NCBI GenBank assembly: GCA_013205335.1
Contig: JABMNB010000464.1
Coordinates: 1 to 11,281 of the forward strand
Direction: 5' to 3'
From: Rhodospirillales bacterium
Lineage (GTDB): Bacteria > Pseudomonadota > Alphaproteobacteria > Reyranellales > Reyranellaceae
DNA: 11,281 nucleotides
Shown here: piece by piece, positions 1-6,552 of the stretch
Layout of the letters: each line of letters opens with the position of its first letter
How positions within the stretch are numbered: position 1 is the stretch's first letter
The notes under the pieces: generated by a model
What the model was told of the DNA's origin: nothing
What the model saw: the letters and a program-made list of their open reading frames with translations, nothing else
The model's database searches: none
Made by a program: the position numbers and the translations under genes

Positions 1-350
1 AACTCCTGCTCCGGGAGATGGCGCTTCAGGTTGCCCGCGATGTCGGCCCGCTCGCCGCGATTGCGCAGCCGGCTCATCACATACTCAAGACTGACACCGG
101 AGGTCAGCGCGAAGGCAAGCTTGCGCCATCGGTTGGCGGTGTTGTCGCTGTTGACGGCAACATGGTCTACGTCGCCTAACGAAATTCCAGCCTCGGCCAG
201 GCAATAGCGGATCGCTTCGCTGGGGAAGCCGCCCCAATGCTTGACGCGGCGGAACCGCTCCTCTTCGACCGCCGCGACCAGCTCGCCATCCTTGACCAGG
301 CAGGCAGCGGCGTCGGCATGGTAGGCGTTGAGGCCGAGAATGTAGGTCAT
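1..350 (-). CDS. Carbamoyltransferase, NodU/CmcH family (N-terminal part, runs off the left edge)
   Basis: Reverse-strand translation from the ATG at 350-348 stays open to the window edge and gives about 116 residues. It begins MTYILGLNAYHADAAACLVK, followed by DGELVAAVEEERFRRVKHWGG and FPSEAIRYCL. This pattern (GLNAxHxDAAACLV, then EEERFxRxKHxxxFP) is the usual opening of the NodU/CmcH/TobZ O-carbamoyltransferases, which move the carbamoyl group of carbamoyl phosphate, via carbamoyl-adenylate, to a hydroxyl of a sugar, nodulation factor or antibiotic. The family is normally 500-600 residues, so only the N-terminal ASKHA-like domain is here and the acceptor cannot be told. No clear Shine-Dalgarno precedes the ATG; the start is chosen by family alignment. 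The gene is divergent from the epimerase gene at 659, which suggests a joint role in sugar modification. Confidence 0.85.
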   Translation of the reverse strand, partial: MTYILGLNAYHADAAACLVKDGELVAAVEEERFRRVKHWGGFPSEAIRYCLAEAGISLGDVDHVAVNSDNTANRWRKLAFALTSGVSLEYVMSRLRNRGERADIAGNLKRHLPEQE

Positions 351-658
351 GCGGGAAAGTCGAACATCAGGAGGGAAGTGCGCCTATGTGGTTGGTATAG
401 GCCAATTTTTGCGAGGGACCATCTTTTTCACCGTCCTTGCAGTTCTGTCACACCGCGGCGGCGCAACATTACGCATGGCACATGCGACACGGCGATGGCT
501 TGACGAGCCCAACACTTCCAAGCAAACGGACAGCCTCGCGCGCCCCGAACACCCCCCGGGGGGCCCCGATCGCGTGCTCGACCGAGGCGCGGCGTCACCC
601 TCGCAAGTCGTTGAAAAGTCGGATAAAACTCCTCGCTTCGATCGAAAGGCTTTCGTGC
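351..658. other. Divergent intergenic region between carbamoyltransferase and epimerase genes
   Basis: These 308 bases must hold the promoters of both divergent genes, but I cannot see a convincing -35/-10 pair on either strand. Visible landmarks are a good Shine-Dalgarno-like AGGAGGG at 369-375 followed by a four-codon ORF (ATG at 386, stop at 398-400), and a perfect palindrome C6G6 at 552-563 followed by C4. The open frames that cross this region have no recognisable protein content and I treat them as non-coding. Confidence 0.5.
645..649 (+). promoter_or_regulatory. Ribosome binding site of the epimerase gene
   Basis: AAAGG lies nine bases before the ATG at 659. It supports that ATG over the in-frame upstream ATG at 437, because the residues before 659 do not resemble any epimerase and the Rossmann motif starts directly after it. 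Confidence 0.6.
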
Positions 659-1684
659 ATGTCCAAGAATGATCTCGTCGTCGTCACCGGCGCCGGTGGC
701 TTTATCGGCGGCCATCTGGTCAAGGTCCTGCAGCAGCGGGGACATACCAATATTCGTGCAGTCGACGTGAAGCCGCTCGACGAATGGTACCAGAAGATTG
801 CGGGTGTCGAGAACCAGGTGGGCGACCTCGCCCTGCTCGAGCCCTGCCGCAAGGCCGCCAAGGGCGCCGCGATGATCTACAACCTCGCCGCCGATATGGG
901 TGGTATGGGCTTCATCGAGACTCACAAGGCGGAGTGCATGCTGTCGGTACTGGTGAGCACCCACATGCTGGTCGCCGCCAAGGAAGCCGGGGTGCCGCGC
1001 TTCTTCTATTCGTCCTCCGCCTGCGTCTACAACGGCGACAAGCAGACCGACGCCAACGTCACGGCGCTGAAGGAAGAAGACGCTTACCCCGCGCTGCCGG
1101 AAGACGGCTACGGCTGGGAGAAGCTCTTCAGCGAGCGCATGGCCCGCCATTACCGCGAGGATTACGGTATCGCCACCCGGGTGGCGCGCTATCACAACGT
1201 CTACGGGCCGGAAGGCACCTTTGACGGCGGCCGCGAGAAGGCCCCGGCCGCCATGTGCCGCAAGGTCATCGCCGCCAAGCTCTCGGGCAAGCACGAGATC
1301 GAAATCTGGGGTGACGGCGAGCAGACCCGTTCGTTCATGTACATTGACGACTGCACCGAGGGCACGATCAAGCTCGCGGAGAGCGACATCATCGAGCCCT
1401 TGAACATCGGCAGCGACGAGCTGGTCAGCATCAACACGCTGGTCGGCATGGTCGAGAAGATCGCCGGCATCAAGCTGAAGCGCAGCTACAAGCTCGACGC
1501 GCCGAAGGGCGTTCGCGGCCGCAACAGCGACAACACCCTGATCAAGAAGCTGATGAACTGGGCCCCCTCCATCCGTCTCGAGGACGGCATGGAGAAGACC
1601 TACAAGTGGATCTACGACGAGATGACCTCGGGCAAGGCCTCGGTCGTCAACGCGCTGCCGAAGCAGGCCGTCGCCGCGCAATAA
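659..1684 (+). CDS. GDP-mannose 3,5-epimerase-like NAD-dependent sugar epimerase
   Basis: A 341-residue extended short-chain dehydrogenase. The NAD-binding motif GAGGFIG is at residues 11-17. The family block DMGGMGFI is at 79-86, SSSACVY at 118-124, YGWEK at 151-155, GGREKAPAA at 190-198, EIWGDGEQTRSF at 215-226 and GVRGRNSDNTLI at 284-295. These are the signature stretches of GDP-mannose 3,5-epimerase, known from plants (vitamin C route) and some bacteria. Cys122, Tyr151, Lys155 and Lys194 match the plant catalytic Cys145, Tyr174, Lys178 and Lys217. The enzyme would turn GDP-D-mannose into GDP-L-galactose and/or GDP-L-gulose in the cytoplasm. The tail after about residue 322 (Ala/Val-rich, ending AVAAQ) is not conserved. 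The start at 659 rests on the AAAGG ribosome site and on the position of the Rossmann motif. The gene appears monocistronic: a hairpin terminator follows within 30 bases. Family assignment is strong; the exact product is not settled by sequence. Confidence 0.88.
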   Translation: MSKNDLVVVTGAGGFIGGHLVKVLQQRGHTNIRAVDVKPLDEWYQKIAGVENQVGDLALLEPCRKAAKGAAMIYNLAADMGGMGFIETHKAECMLSVLVSTHMLVAAKEAGVPRFFYSSSACVYNGDKQTDANVTALKEEDAYPALPEDGYGWEKLFSERMARHYREDYGIATRVARYHNVYGPEGTFDGGREKAPAAMCRKVIAAKLSGKHEIEIWGDGEQTRSFMYIDDCTEGTIKLAESDIIEPLNIGSDELVSINTLVGMVEKIAGIKLKRSYKLDAPKGVRGRNSDNTLIKKLMNWAPSIRLEDGMEKTYKWIYDEMTSGKASVVNALPKQAVAAQ

Positions 1685-1710
1685 ACTTCCGGATAACAAC
1701 TGTCGCCCAG

Positions 1711-1739
1711 GCGCCGCGAAGGAAACTTCGCGGCGCTTT
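1711..1739 (+). terminator. Rho-independent terminator of the epimerase gene
   Basis: Perfect 11-bp stem with arms GCGCCGCGAAG (1711-1721) and CTTCGCGGCGC (1726-1736) closing a GAAA tetraloop, followed by TTT and, after GCG, two more T. It starts 26 bases after the epimerase stop. The T tract is short, and on the minus strand there is none, so it acts mainly on plus-strand transcripts. Confidence 0.85.
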
Positions 1740-1880
1740 GCGTTGAGCGAGTCGGTCAAACGGCCTCAGGGGAGTTTGCCTCTCCAGGGGAGCGCGAACT
1801 CGCTCGGCAAGCAACCATGAAGGCAATGGAATTGCGCGCTCCGCTGGTTGTCTTGCCGCGCCAACCCTCGAAGAATCCGG

Positions 1881-2852
1881 CTAGCGGCCGACGCGGTTCA
1901 CGCTCCTGTTGCTCTTCAGAAGCTCGTCGAAGAAGGCGATCGTCTTGCCCAGACCCTCGTCGAGCGCGACCTTCGGCTCCCACTTCAGCATTTCGCGCGC
2001 CAGCGTAATGTCCGGGCAGCGCTGCATCGGATCGTCGACCGGCAGCGGCGCGAAGACGAGCCTGCTCCTGCCGCCGACCTTTTCCAGGATCTTCTCGGCT
2101 AGGTGCCGGATCGGCATCTCCACCGGATTGCCGATGTTGACCGGCCCGGTGAAGTCGTCGGGCGTGTGGTCCATCAGACGCAGCCAGCCGTCGAGCAGAT
2201 CGTCGACGTAGCAGAAGGCGCGGGTCTGCATGCCGTCGCCGTAGATCGTGATGTCCTCGCCCTTGAGCGCCTGCACGATGAAGTTCGAGACGACGCGCCC
2301 GTCGTTGGGGTGCATGCGCGGGCCGTAGGTGTTGAAAATACGTGCCACCTTGATGCGCAGATTGTGCTGGCGGTGATAATCGAAGAACAGCGTCTCCGCA
2401 CAGCGCTTGCCCTCGTCGTAGCAGGCGCGCGGCCCCAGCGGATTGACGTTGCCACGGTAGCTCTCGACCTGCGGGTGCACGGTCGGGTCGCCATAGACCT
2501 CGCTGGTCGAGGCCTGGAAAATCTTGGCGCGCACCCGCTTGGCCAGCCCCAGCATGTTGATGGCACCGTGCACGCTGGTCTTCGTCGTCTGCACCGGATC
2601 GTGCTGGTAGTGGACCGGCGAGGCCGGACAGGCGAGATTGTAGATCTCGTCGACTTCGACATAGAGCGGGAACGTCACGTCGTGGCGCATCAGCTCGAAG
2701 CGCGGATTATCGAGGCAGGCCGCGACGTTGACCTTGCTGCCGGTGAAGTAGTTGTCGACACAGAGCACGTCGTGTCCGGCCTCGAGCAGGCGCTCGCAAA
2801 GATGCGAGCCCAGGAAGCCCGCCCCGCCGGTCACCAGAATCCGCTTGCCCAT
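1881..2852 (-). CDS. uxs: UDP-glucuronate decarboxylase (UDP-xylose synthase)
   Basis: A 323-residue extended short-chain dehydrogenase, the usual length for bacterial Uxs. The NAD motif GGAGFLG is at residues 9-15. Diagnostic family blocks are NLACPASPVHYQ (72-83), ASTSEVYGDP (114-123), GPRACYDEGKRCAE (140-153) and RIFNTYGPRMHPNDGRVVSNF (171-191). The catalytic set is visible as Ser117/Glu118 with Tyr145 and Lys149. The enzyme oxidises UDP-glucuronate, decarboxylates the 4-keto intermediate and reduces it to UDP-xylose, the donor for xylose in surface glycans. The ATG at 2852-2850 follows AAGGGG (2857-2862 on this strand) at a short spacing of four bases. It is convergent to the epimerase gene and divergent from the acyl-CoA synthetase gene. 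No clear terminator follows its stop. An RmlB-type dehydratase is excluded by the Uxs-specific blocks. Confidence 0.93.
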   Translation of the reverse strand: MGKRILVTGGAGFLGSHLCERLLEAGHDVLCVDNYFTGSKVNVAACLDNPRFELMRHDVTFPLYVEVDEIYNLACPASPVHYQHDPVQTTKTSVHGAINMLGLAKRVRAKIFQASTSEVYGDPTVHPQVESYRGNVNPLGPRACYDEGKRCAETLFFDYHRQHNLRIKVARIFNTYGPRMHPNDGRVVSNFIVQALKGEDITIYGDGMQTRAFCYVDDLLDGWLRLMDHTPDDFTGPVNIGNPVEMPIRHLAEKILEKVGGRSRLVFAPLPVDDPMQRCPDITLAREMLKWEPKVALDEGLGKTIAFFDELLKSNRSVNRVGR

Positions 2853-2985
2853 GATGCCCCTTGTGATTGCCGCACGACGCGGTCGACAGTAGTCGATCGA
2901 GGTCTTGAATTCACTTCAAAACCACCGAAGGATGCCCCCGCCCGGCCACTGCGAGGACGGGCCAATATCGCAGGGGAAGCGTCCT
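2853..2985. other. Divergent intergenic region between uxs and the acyl-CoA synthetase gene
   Basis: These 133 bases carry the ribosome sites of both genes and must hold at least one promoter for each direction. I see no convincing core promoter and no clear operator-like inverted repeat. Confidence 0.4.
2972..2977 (+). promoter_or_regulatory. Ribosome binding site of the acyl-CoA synthetase gene
   Basis: AGGGGA sits eight bases before the ATG at 2986. It decides this start over the upstream in-frame ATG at 2905, which would add 27 unconserved residues, and over the ATG at 2998. Confidence 0.7.
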
Positions 2986-4545
2986 ATGAGTATCGACATG
3001 GTTGGCCTGGCCGACATCGTGCGCGCCCATGGCGCGGCGCGTCCGGACACGGTGGCGATCGTCTATGATGGCCGGACCACGACCTACGGCGCGCTCGATC
3101 GCGCCTCGAGCCGCATCGCCAGCGGCCTGATCGCCGAAGGCGTCAGACCCCAGGTCCGCGTCGCCCATCTCGACAAGAGCAGCGACGTCTACTTCGAGCT
3201 GCTGTTCGGAGTGGCAAAGGCCGGCGCCGTGATGGTGTCGGTGAACTGGCGCCTGGCGCCGCCCGAGGTCCTGCAGATCGTGAACGATGCCGAGGCCGAG
3301 ATCCTGTACGTCGGCGAGGAGTACTTTCCGGTCATAGAGAAGATCCGCGATCAGCTAAAAACCGTGCGCAAGATCGTGACACTCGGACTGCGCCACGGCG
3401 ATTGGGAGGCCTTCGCCGAGTGGCGCGACCGGCATCCTGAAGCCGACCCGCGCCTGCCAGCCCAGCCGCACGACACGGCGGTCCAGTTCTACACCAGCGG
3501 CACCACGGGCCTGCCCAAGGGCGCGGAACTCACCAACGCCAACTTTGCCTTCATGTTCGAGCAATGGACGCGGAGCTGGCTCCTGAAGCCCGGCACGCAG
3601 AACATCGTCTGCCTGCCGATGTTCCACATCGGCGGCGCGGGCTGGGCCATCGCGGGCCTCTTCGCCGGCGCGACCAACCATGTGGTGCGGGAATTCATCC
3701 CGACTCGCGTGCTTGAGATCATCCAGCAGGATCGCATCGAGGTGGTGCTGCTCGTGCCCGCCATGATCCTGTTCCTGGTGCAGGCACCGCAGATCCGCGA
3801 GACCGACCTGTCGAGCCTGCGCCTGATCGTCTATGGCGCGGCACCGATCCCGGGCGAGCTTCTGAAGCAGGCGATGGCGACATTCGGCTGCGGCTTCCAG
3901 CAGGTCTACGGCCTCACCGAGACAACCGGCGCCATCACCCTGCTGCCACCCGAGGATCACGATCCCTCGGATGCCAGGAAACTTCTGTCCTGCGGCTATG
4001 CCCAGCATGGCGTCGAGCTGCGCATCGTCGACGATGCCGGCGTCGACGTGCCCGTCGGCAAGGTCGGCGAGATCGCGGTCCGCTCGCCGCAGGTCATGCG
4101 CGGCTACTGGCGATTGCCCGACGCCACCAAACGCGCCATCCATGGTGACTGGTTCTTCACCGGCGACGCGGGCTATCTCGACGAGAAGGGCTACCTGTTC
4201 ATCTACGACCGCGTGAAGGACATGATCGTGTCAGGCGGCGAGAACATCTATCCTGCCGAGGTCGAGAGCGCGCTGTTCGGCCATCCGGGCGTGGCCGACG
4301 TGGCGGTGATCGGCGTGCCCGACGAACGGTGGGGCGAGGCCGTGAAGGCCGTGGTCGTGCGCAAGCCGGCGATCGAGCTCACGGCCGGCGACCTGATCGG
4401 CTGGGCGCGCGGACGCATCGCGGGGTACAAGCTGCCCAAGTCCATCGACTTCATCGACGCCCTGCCGCGCAACCCGACCGGCAAGATCCTGAAGCGCGAA
4501 CTGCGCAAACCCTACTGGGAAGGCCGCCAGCGCAACATCAACTGA
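2986..4545 (+). CDS. AMP-forming acyl-CoA synthetase (fatty-acid-CoA ligase family)
   Basis: A 519-residue member of the adenylate-forming (ANL) superfamily, full length for the group. The phosphate-binding loop YTSGTTGLPKG is at residues 169-179, PMFHIGG at 211-217, the YGLTET motif at 308-313, TGD at 392-394, the hinge region DRVKDMIVSGGENIYP at 408-423, and the C-terminal catalytic lysine of PTGKILK at Lys500. The enzyme would adenylate a carboxylic acid with ATP and transfer it to coenzyme A. The sequence does not fix the acid; medium- or long-chain, branched or hydroxy acids are all possible. It has no signal peptide and should be cytoplasmic. It is followed on the same strand, 79 bases on, by an acyl-CoA-linked phosphotransferase gene, so the two probably form an operon. 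Family is certain, substrate unknown. Confidence 0.93.
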   Translation: MSIDMVGLADIVRAHGAARPDTVAIVYDGRTTTYGALDRASSRIASGLIAEGVRPQVRVAHLDKSSDVYFELLFGVAKAGAVMVSVNWRLAPPEVLQIVNDAEAEILYVGEEYFPVIEKIRDQLKTVRKIVTLGLRHGDWEAFAEWRDRHPEADPRLPAQPHDTAVQFYTSGTTGLPKGAELTNANFAFMFEQWTRSWLLKPGTQNIVCLPMFHIGGAGWAIAGLFAGATNHVVREFIPTRVLEIIQQDRIEVVLLVPAMILFLVQAPQIRETDLSSLRLIVYGAAPIPGELLKQAMATFGCGFQQVYGLTETTGAITLLPPEDHDPSDARKLLSCGYAQHGVELRIVDDAGVDVPVGKVGEIAVRSPQVMRGYWRLPDATKRAIHGDWFFTGDAGYLDEKGYLFIYDRVKDMIVSGGENIYPAEVESALFGHPGVADVAVIGVPDERWGEAVKAVVVRKPAIELTAGDLIGWARGRIAGYKLPKSIDFIDALPRNPTGKILKRELRKPYWEGRQRNIN

Positions 4546-4624
4546 CCGCCCCTTGCTGATCGCCCTGCGGACCCTCCCGCAAACGCGCCTCGAATTTCCA
4601 ATGCGACGGTTCTAGAAGAGTCCC

Positions 4625-5689
4625 ATGTCCGATCTCCCCGAGAATCTCACGCCCGTCCGCCAGGCCCACGTCTTCGACGAGGCCAAGCTCGCCGAATACA
4701 TGAAGGCCAATATCGAGGGCTTTCGCGGCCCCATCAGCATCCTCCAGTTCGAGGGCGGGCAGAGCAACCCGACCTTCCACGTCACCGACGGCGGCGGCTG
4801 CATGTACGTCCTGCGCAAGAAGCCGCCGGGCAAACTGCTGCCCTCGGCGCACCAGGTCGACCGAGAGTATCGCGTGATCAAGGCTCTGGCGGATCATACC
4901 GACGTGCCGGTGCCCAAGCCCTATGCGCTCTGCCAGGATGAGGCGGTGATCGGCACGTCATTCTATATCATGCAATTCCTGCCCGGCCGGGTCATCGCCG
5001 ACGCCAGGATGCCGGGCATCTCGCCCGCCGACCGCGGCAAGATCTTCGACTCCATGAACGACGTGCTGGCCCGCCTCCACAATGTCGATTATCGCGCGGT
5101 GGGCCTCGGCGACTACGGCCGAGAGGGCCAGTACATCCAGCGTCAGCTGGCACGCTGGTCGAGCCAGTACGATCTCGCCCGCACCGAGGACATCGAATCG
5201 ATGGAAGCGCTGAAGAAGTGGCTGCCGGAGAACATCCCGCCCGGCGACGAGACGCGCATCAATCACGGCGACTATCGCCTGGGCAACACGATCGTGCATC
5301 CGACAGAGCCTCGCGTCATTGCCGTGCTCGACTGGGAACTCTCGACTCTCGGTCACCCGCTGGCCGACCTCGGCTACAACTGCATGATGTACCATTTCGG
5401 CGAGGGCTTCGGCGCCTCCGGCGGTTATGCCGGCCTGGATCTCACGGAGTTCGGCATCCCGACCGAGCAGGAATATCTCGCCGCCTACGCTCGCCGCACC
5501 GGCCGAACGGAAGTGCCGGCCTGGGACTTCTACCTCGCTTTCTCCCTGTTCCGCCTCGCCGCCATCGTACAGGGCGTCTACAAGCGCGGCCTCGACGGCA
5601 ATGCCTCGTCCGAGACGGCGACGAAGTACGGCAACCGCGCACGCGTAATGGCCGACCTCGCCTGGTCGATGGTCAAAAAACGCGCCTGA
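4625..5689 (+). CDS. APH-fold phosphotransferase of the ACAD10/ACAD11-like (acyl-CoA-associated) group
   Basis: A 354-residue kinase-like protein. GGQSN at residues 44-48 lies in the nucleotide loop, VLRKKPPG at 62-69 contains the ATP-binding lysine region, HGDYRLGN at 214-221 is the catalytic loop and DWELSTLGHPLADLG at 236-250 gives the metal-binding Asp236. This subgroup is homologous to the N-terminal domain of mammalian ACAD10/ACAD11 and to bacterial LvaA. Those act on 4-hydroxyacyl-CoA, phosphorylating the hydroxyl so that an acyl-CoA dehydrogenase domain can continue toward beta-oxidation. Here no dehydrogenase domain is attached and none lies in the window. A purine-rich AGAAGAG (4614-4620) precedes the ATG by four bases. 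The upstream acyl-CoA synthetase could supply its CoA substrate. The last six codons and stop (MVKKRA) form the first copy of a 28-base tandem repeat. Aminoglycoside resistance is unlikely. Confidence 0.87.
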   Translation: MSDLPENLTPVRQAHVFDEAKLAEYMKANIEGFRGPISILQFEGGQSNPTFHVTDGGGCMYVLRKKPPGKLLPSAHQVDREYRVIKALADHTDVPVPKPYALCQDEAVIGTSFYIMQFLPGRVIADARMPGISPADRGKIFDSMNDVLARLHNVDYRAVGLGDYGREGQYIQRQLARWSSQYDLARTEDIESMEALKKWLPENIPPGDETRINHGDYRLGNTIVHPTEPRVIAVLDWELSTLGHPLADLGYNCMMYHFGEGFGASGGYAGLDLTEFGIPTEQEYLAAYARRTGRTEVPAWDFYLAFSLFRLAAIVQGVYKRGLDGNASSETATKYGNRARVMADLAWSMVKKRA

Positions 5690-5797
5690 CAGCTTGATGG
5701 TCAACAACCGCGCCTGACGGCGTGATGGTCAAAAACCGCGCCTGACGGCGCCATGGTCAAAAACCGCGCCTGACGGCGCCATGGTCGGCAACCAGAG
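5670..5797. repeat. 28-base tandem repeat, four copies plus a partial fifth
   Basis: Copies lie at 5670-5697, 5698-5725, 5726-5753 and 5754-5781, with a decayed fifth start from 5782. Each begins TGGTCAA and contains CGCGCCTGAC. Copies 3 and 4 are identical, copies 1 and 2 carry a few substitutions. Copy 1 overlaps the end of the phosphotransferase gene including its stop. With the preceding A, every copy reads ATG-GTC-...-CGC-GCC-TGA, that is M-V-x-x-R-A-stop, but since 28 is not a multiple of three the copies lie in successive frames. The array therefore looks like duplication of the gene's 3' end into the space before the facing operon. Confidence 0.93.
5726..5781 (-). terminator. Possible repeated terminators of the mla-type operon, inside the tandem array
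   Basis: Read on the minus strand, repeat copies 3 and 4 each contain a stem GCGCC / GGCGC around a GTCA loop, followed by GG and TTTTT. This is a short hairpin plus T5, just downstream of the lipoprotein stop at 5815. Copy 2 keeps a weaker stem (one G-T pair) and copy 1 loses it. Five-bp stems are short for intrinsic terminators, so the strength is uncertain. Confidence 0.45.
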
Positions 5798-5814
5798 CCC
5801 CGCGCGCTTCGCCG

Positions 5815-6552
5815 CTACTCGTCGGTGTAGGGCACCATCGAAGCGTCGTTGCCCCTGGGGCAATTCGCGCTGTCGACGACGGCATTTGCCGGATTGCGAT
5901 AGCGCTGGATATCGTAGGGCGCACTGTCGCTCGTCGGCCTCGGCGGCGGCGTGCGCAACGTCCACGACACCAGCTGCTTGATCACGCTGCCCAGCGCCTG
6001 GTCGAAGGCCTCAACGACCTTCGGCACCTTGTCGGCGCGCGCCCGGACGCAGCGCTCGAAGGAGGCCACGCCGATGATCTGCCGGTCGGGCATGCGCACA
6101 AGTTTGGCAATGATACGAACCTTCACGATCGGCGGCTGGCCGTAATAGTACATCACCTCAAAATTACGCAGATCGGGCTGCAGAACGTAGTTGGCGCGCA
6201 GCGCGATCGACTCGCGCGATACCGCCACGATCTTGCGGGTATTCTCGAAAGAATCGACGATGCGGGTCTGCACCATCAGCGGCGCCCGGTCGGTCCACGC
6301 CACCTTGGCATAATAATCCGTAGAGGTCGGCGTCATGGCGATGGCGATGCGGCCGGTATTGAGGTTCGCCGCGGCTACAGGGGCCTCTACCGCGAGTTGC
6401 CAGTAGACAGACGGCAGGTCGGCGTCGAACGTGCTCTTGGGCGAAATCGTGTAGAGGTCGGTCGGGTCGCCGACCGAATCGACGGCACTGACGAACGAGC
6501 AACTCGACAGGAGAACAACAGCGGCCGCACAGGCAGCCAGGCAACGGATCAT
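5815..6552 (-). CDS. ABC-type transport auxiliary lipoprotein (PqiC-like), last gene of the mla-type operon
   Basis: A 245-residue predicted outer-membrane-side lipoprotein. A short basic start and hydrophobic stretch (residues 4-15) end in a lipobox LSSC with Cys18 as the lipidated residue. The body, with strands such as GRIAIAMTP, YYAKVAWTDRAPLMVQ and a helix VVEAFDQALGSVIKQLVSW near 180-200, fits the ABC_trans_aux/PqiC fold found next to MCE transport genes. The C-terminal about 45 residues are proline- and asparagine-rich and look like an extra disordered tail. Its ATG shares four bases (ATGA) with the stop of the MlaD-type gene, so translation is probably coupled; AGGGA at 6564-6568 is an extra ribosome site 11 bases upstream. 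The protein likely receives or passes on lipids between the MCE ring and the outer membrane. Identification rests on context and lipobox as much as on sequence. Confidence 0.82.
   Translation of the reverse strand: MIRCLAACAAAVVLLSSCSFVSAVDSVGDPTDLYTISPKSTFDADLPSVYWQLAVEAPVAAANLNTGRIAIAMTPTSTDYYAKVAWTDRAPLMVQTRIVDSFENTRKIVAVSRESIALRANYVLQPDLRNFEVMYYYGQPPIVKVRIIAKLVRMPDRQIIGVASFERCVRARADKVPKVVEAFDQALGSVIKQLVSWTLRTPPPRPTSDSAPYDIQRYRNPANAVVDSANCPRGNDASMVPYTDE

Noticed and set aside
349..672. A 107-codon plus-strand frame across the divergent region and into the epimerase start
   Set aside because: Its ATG has no ribosome site, it overlaps the start of the epimerase gene out of frame, and the product is low-complexity without motif.
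428..1759. A 443-codon open frame on the minus strand opposite the epimerase gene
   Set aside because: It is an antisense shadow of a GC-rich gene; the translation (long runs of Val, Asp, Leu, Arg) shows no family motif while the plus strand encodes a clear epimerase.
1745..1805. Inverted repeat GAGCGAGT / ACTCGCTC as a terminator of uxs
   Set aside because: The arms are 8 bases with a 45-base loop and there is no T tract on either side, so a terminator is not supported.
2103..3068. A 321-codon plus-strand frame antisense to uxs
   Set aside because: The protein is a Val/Asp/Arg/His-rich shadow; uxs on the other strand is unmistakable.
3355..4143. A 262-codon minus-strand frame within the acyl-CoA synthetase gene
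   Set aside because: Antisense shadow with no motif; the synthetase motifs run through the whole region on the plus strand.
5670..5797. CRISPR array
   Set aside because: The units are directly adjacent with no spacers, and the first copy is coding sequence.
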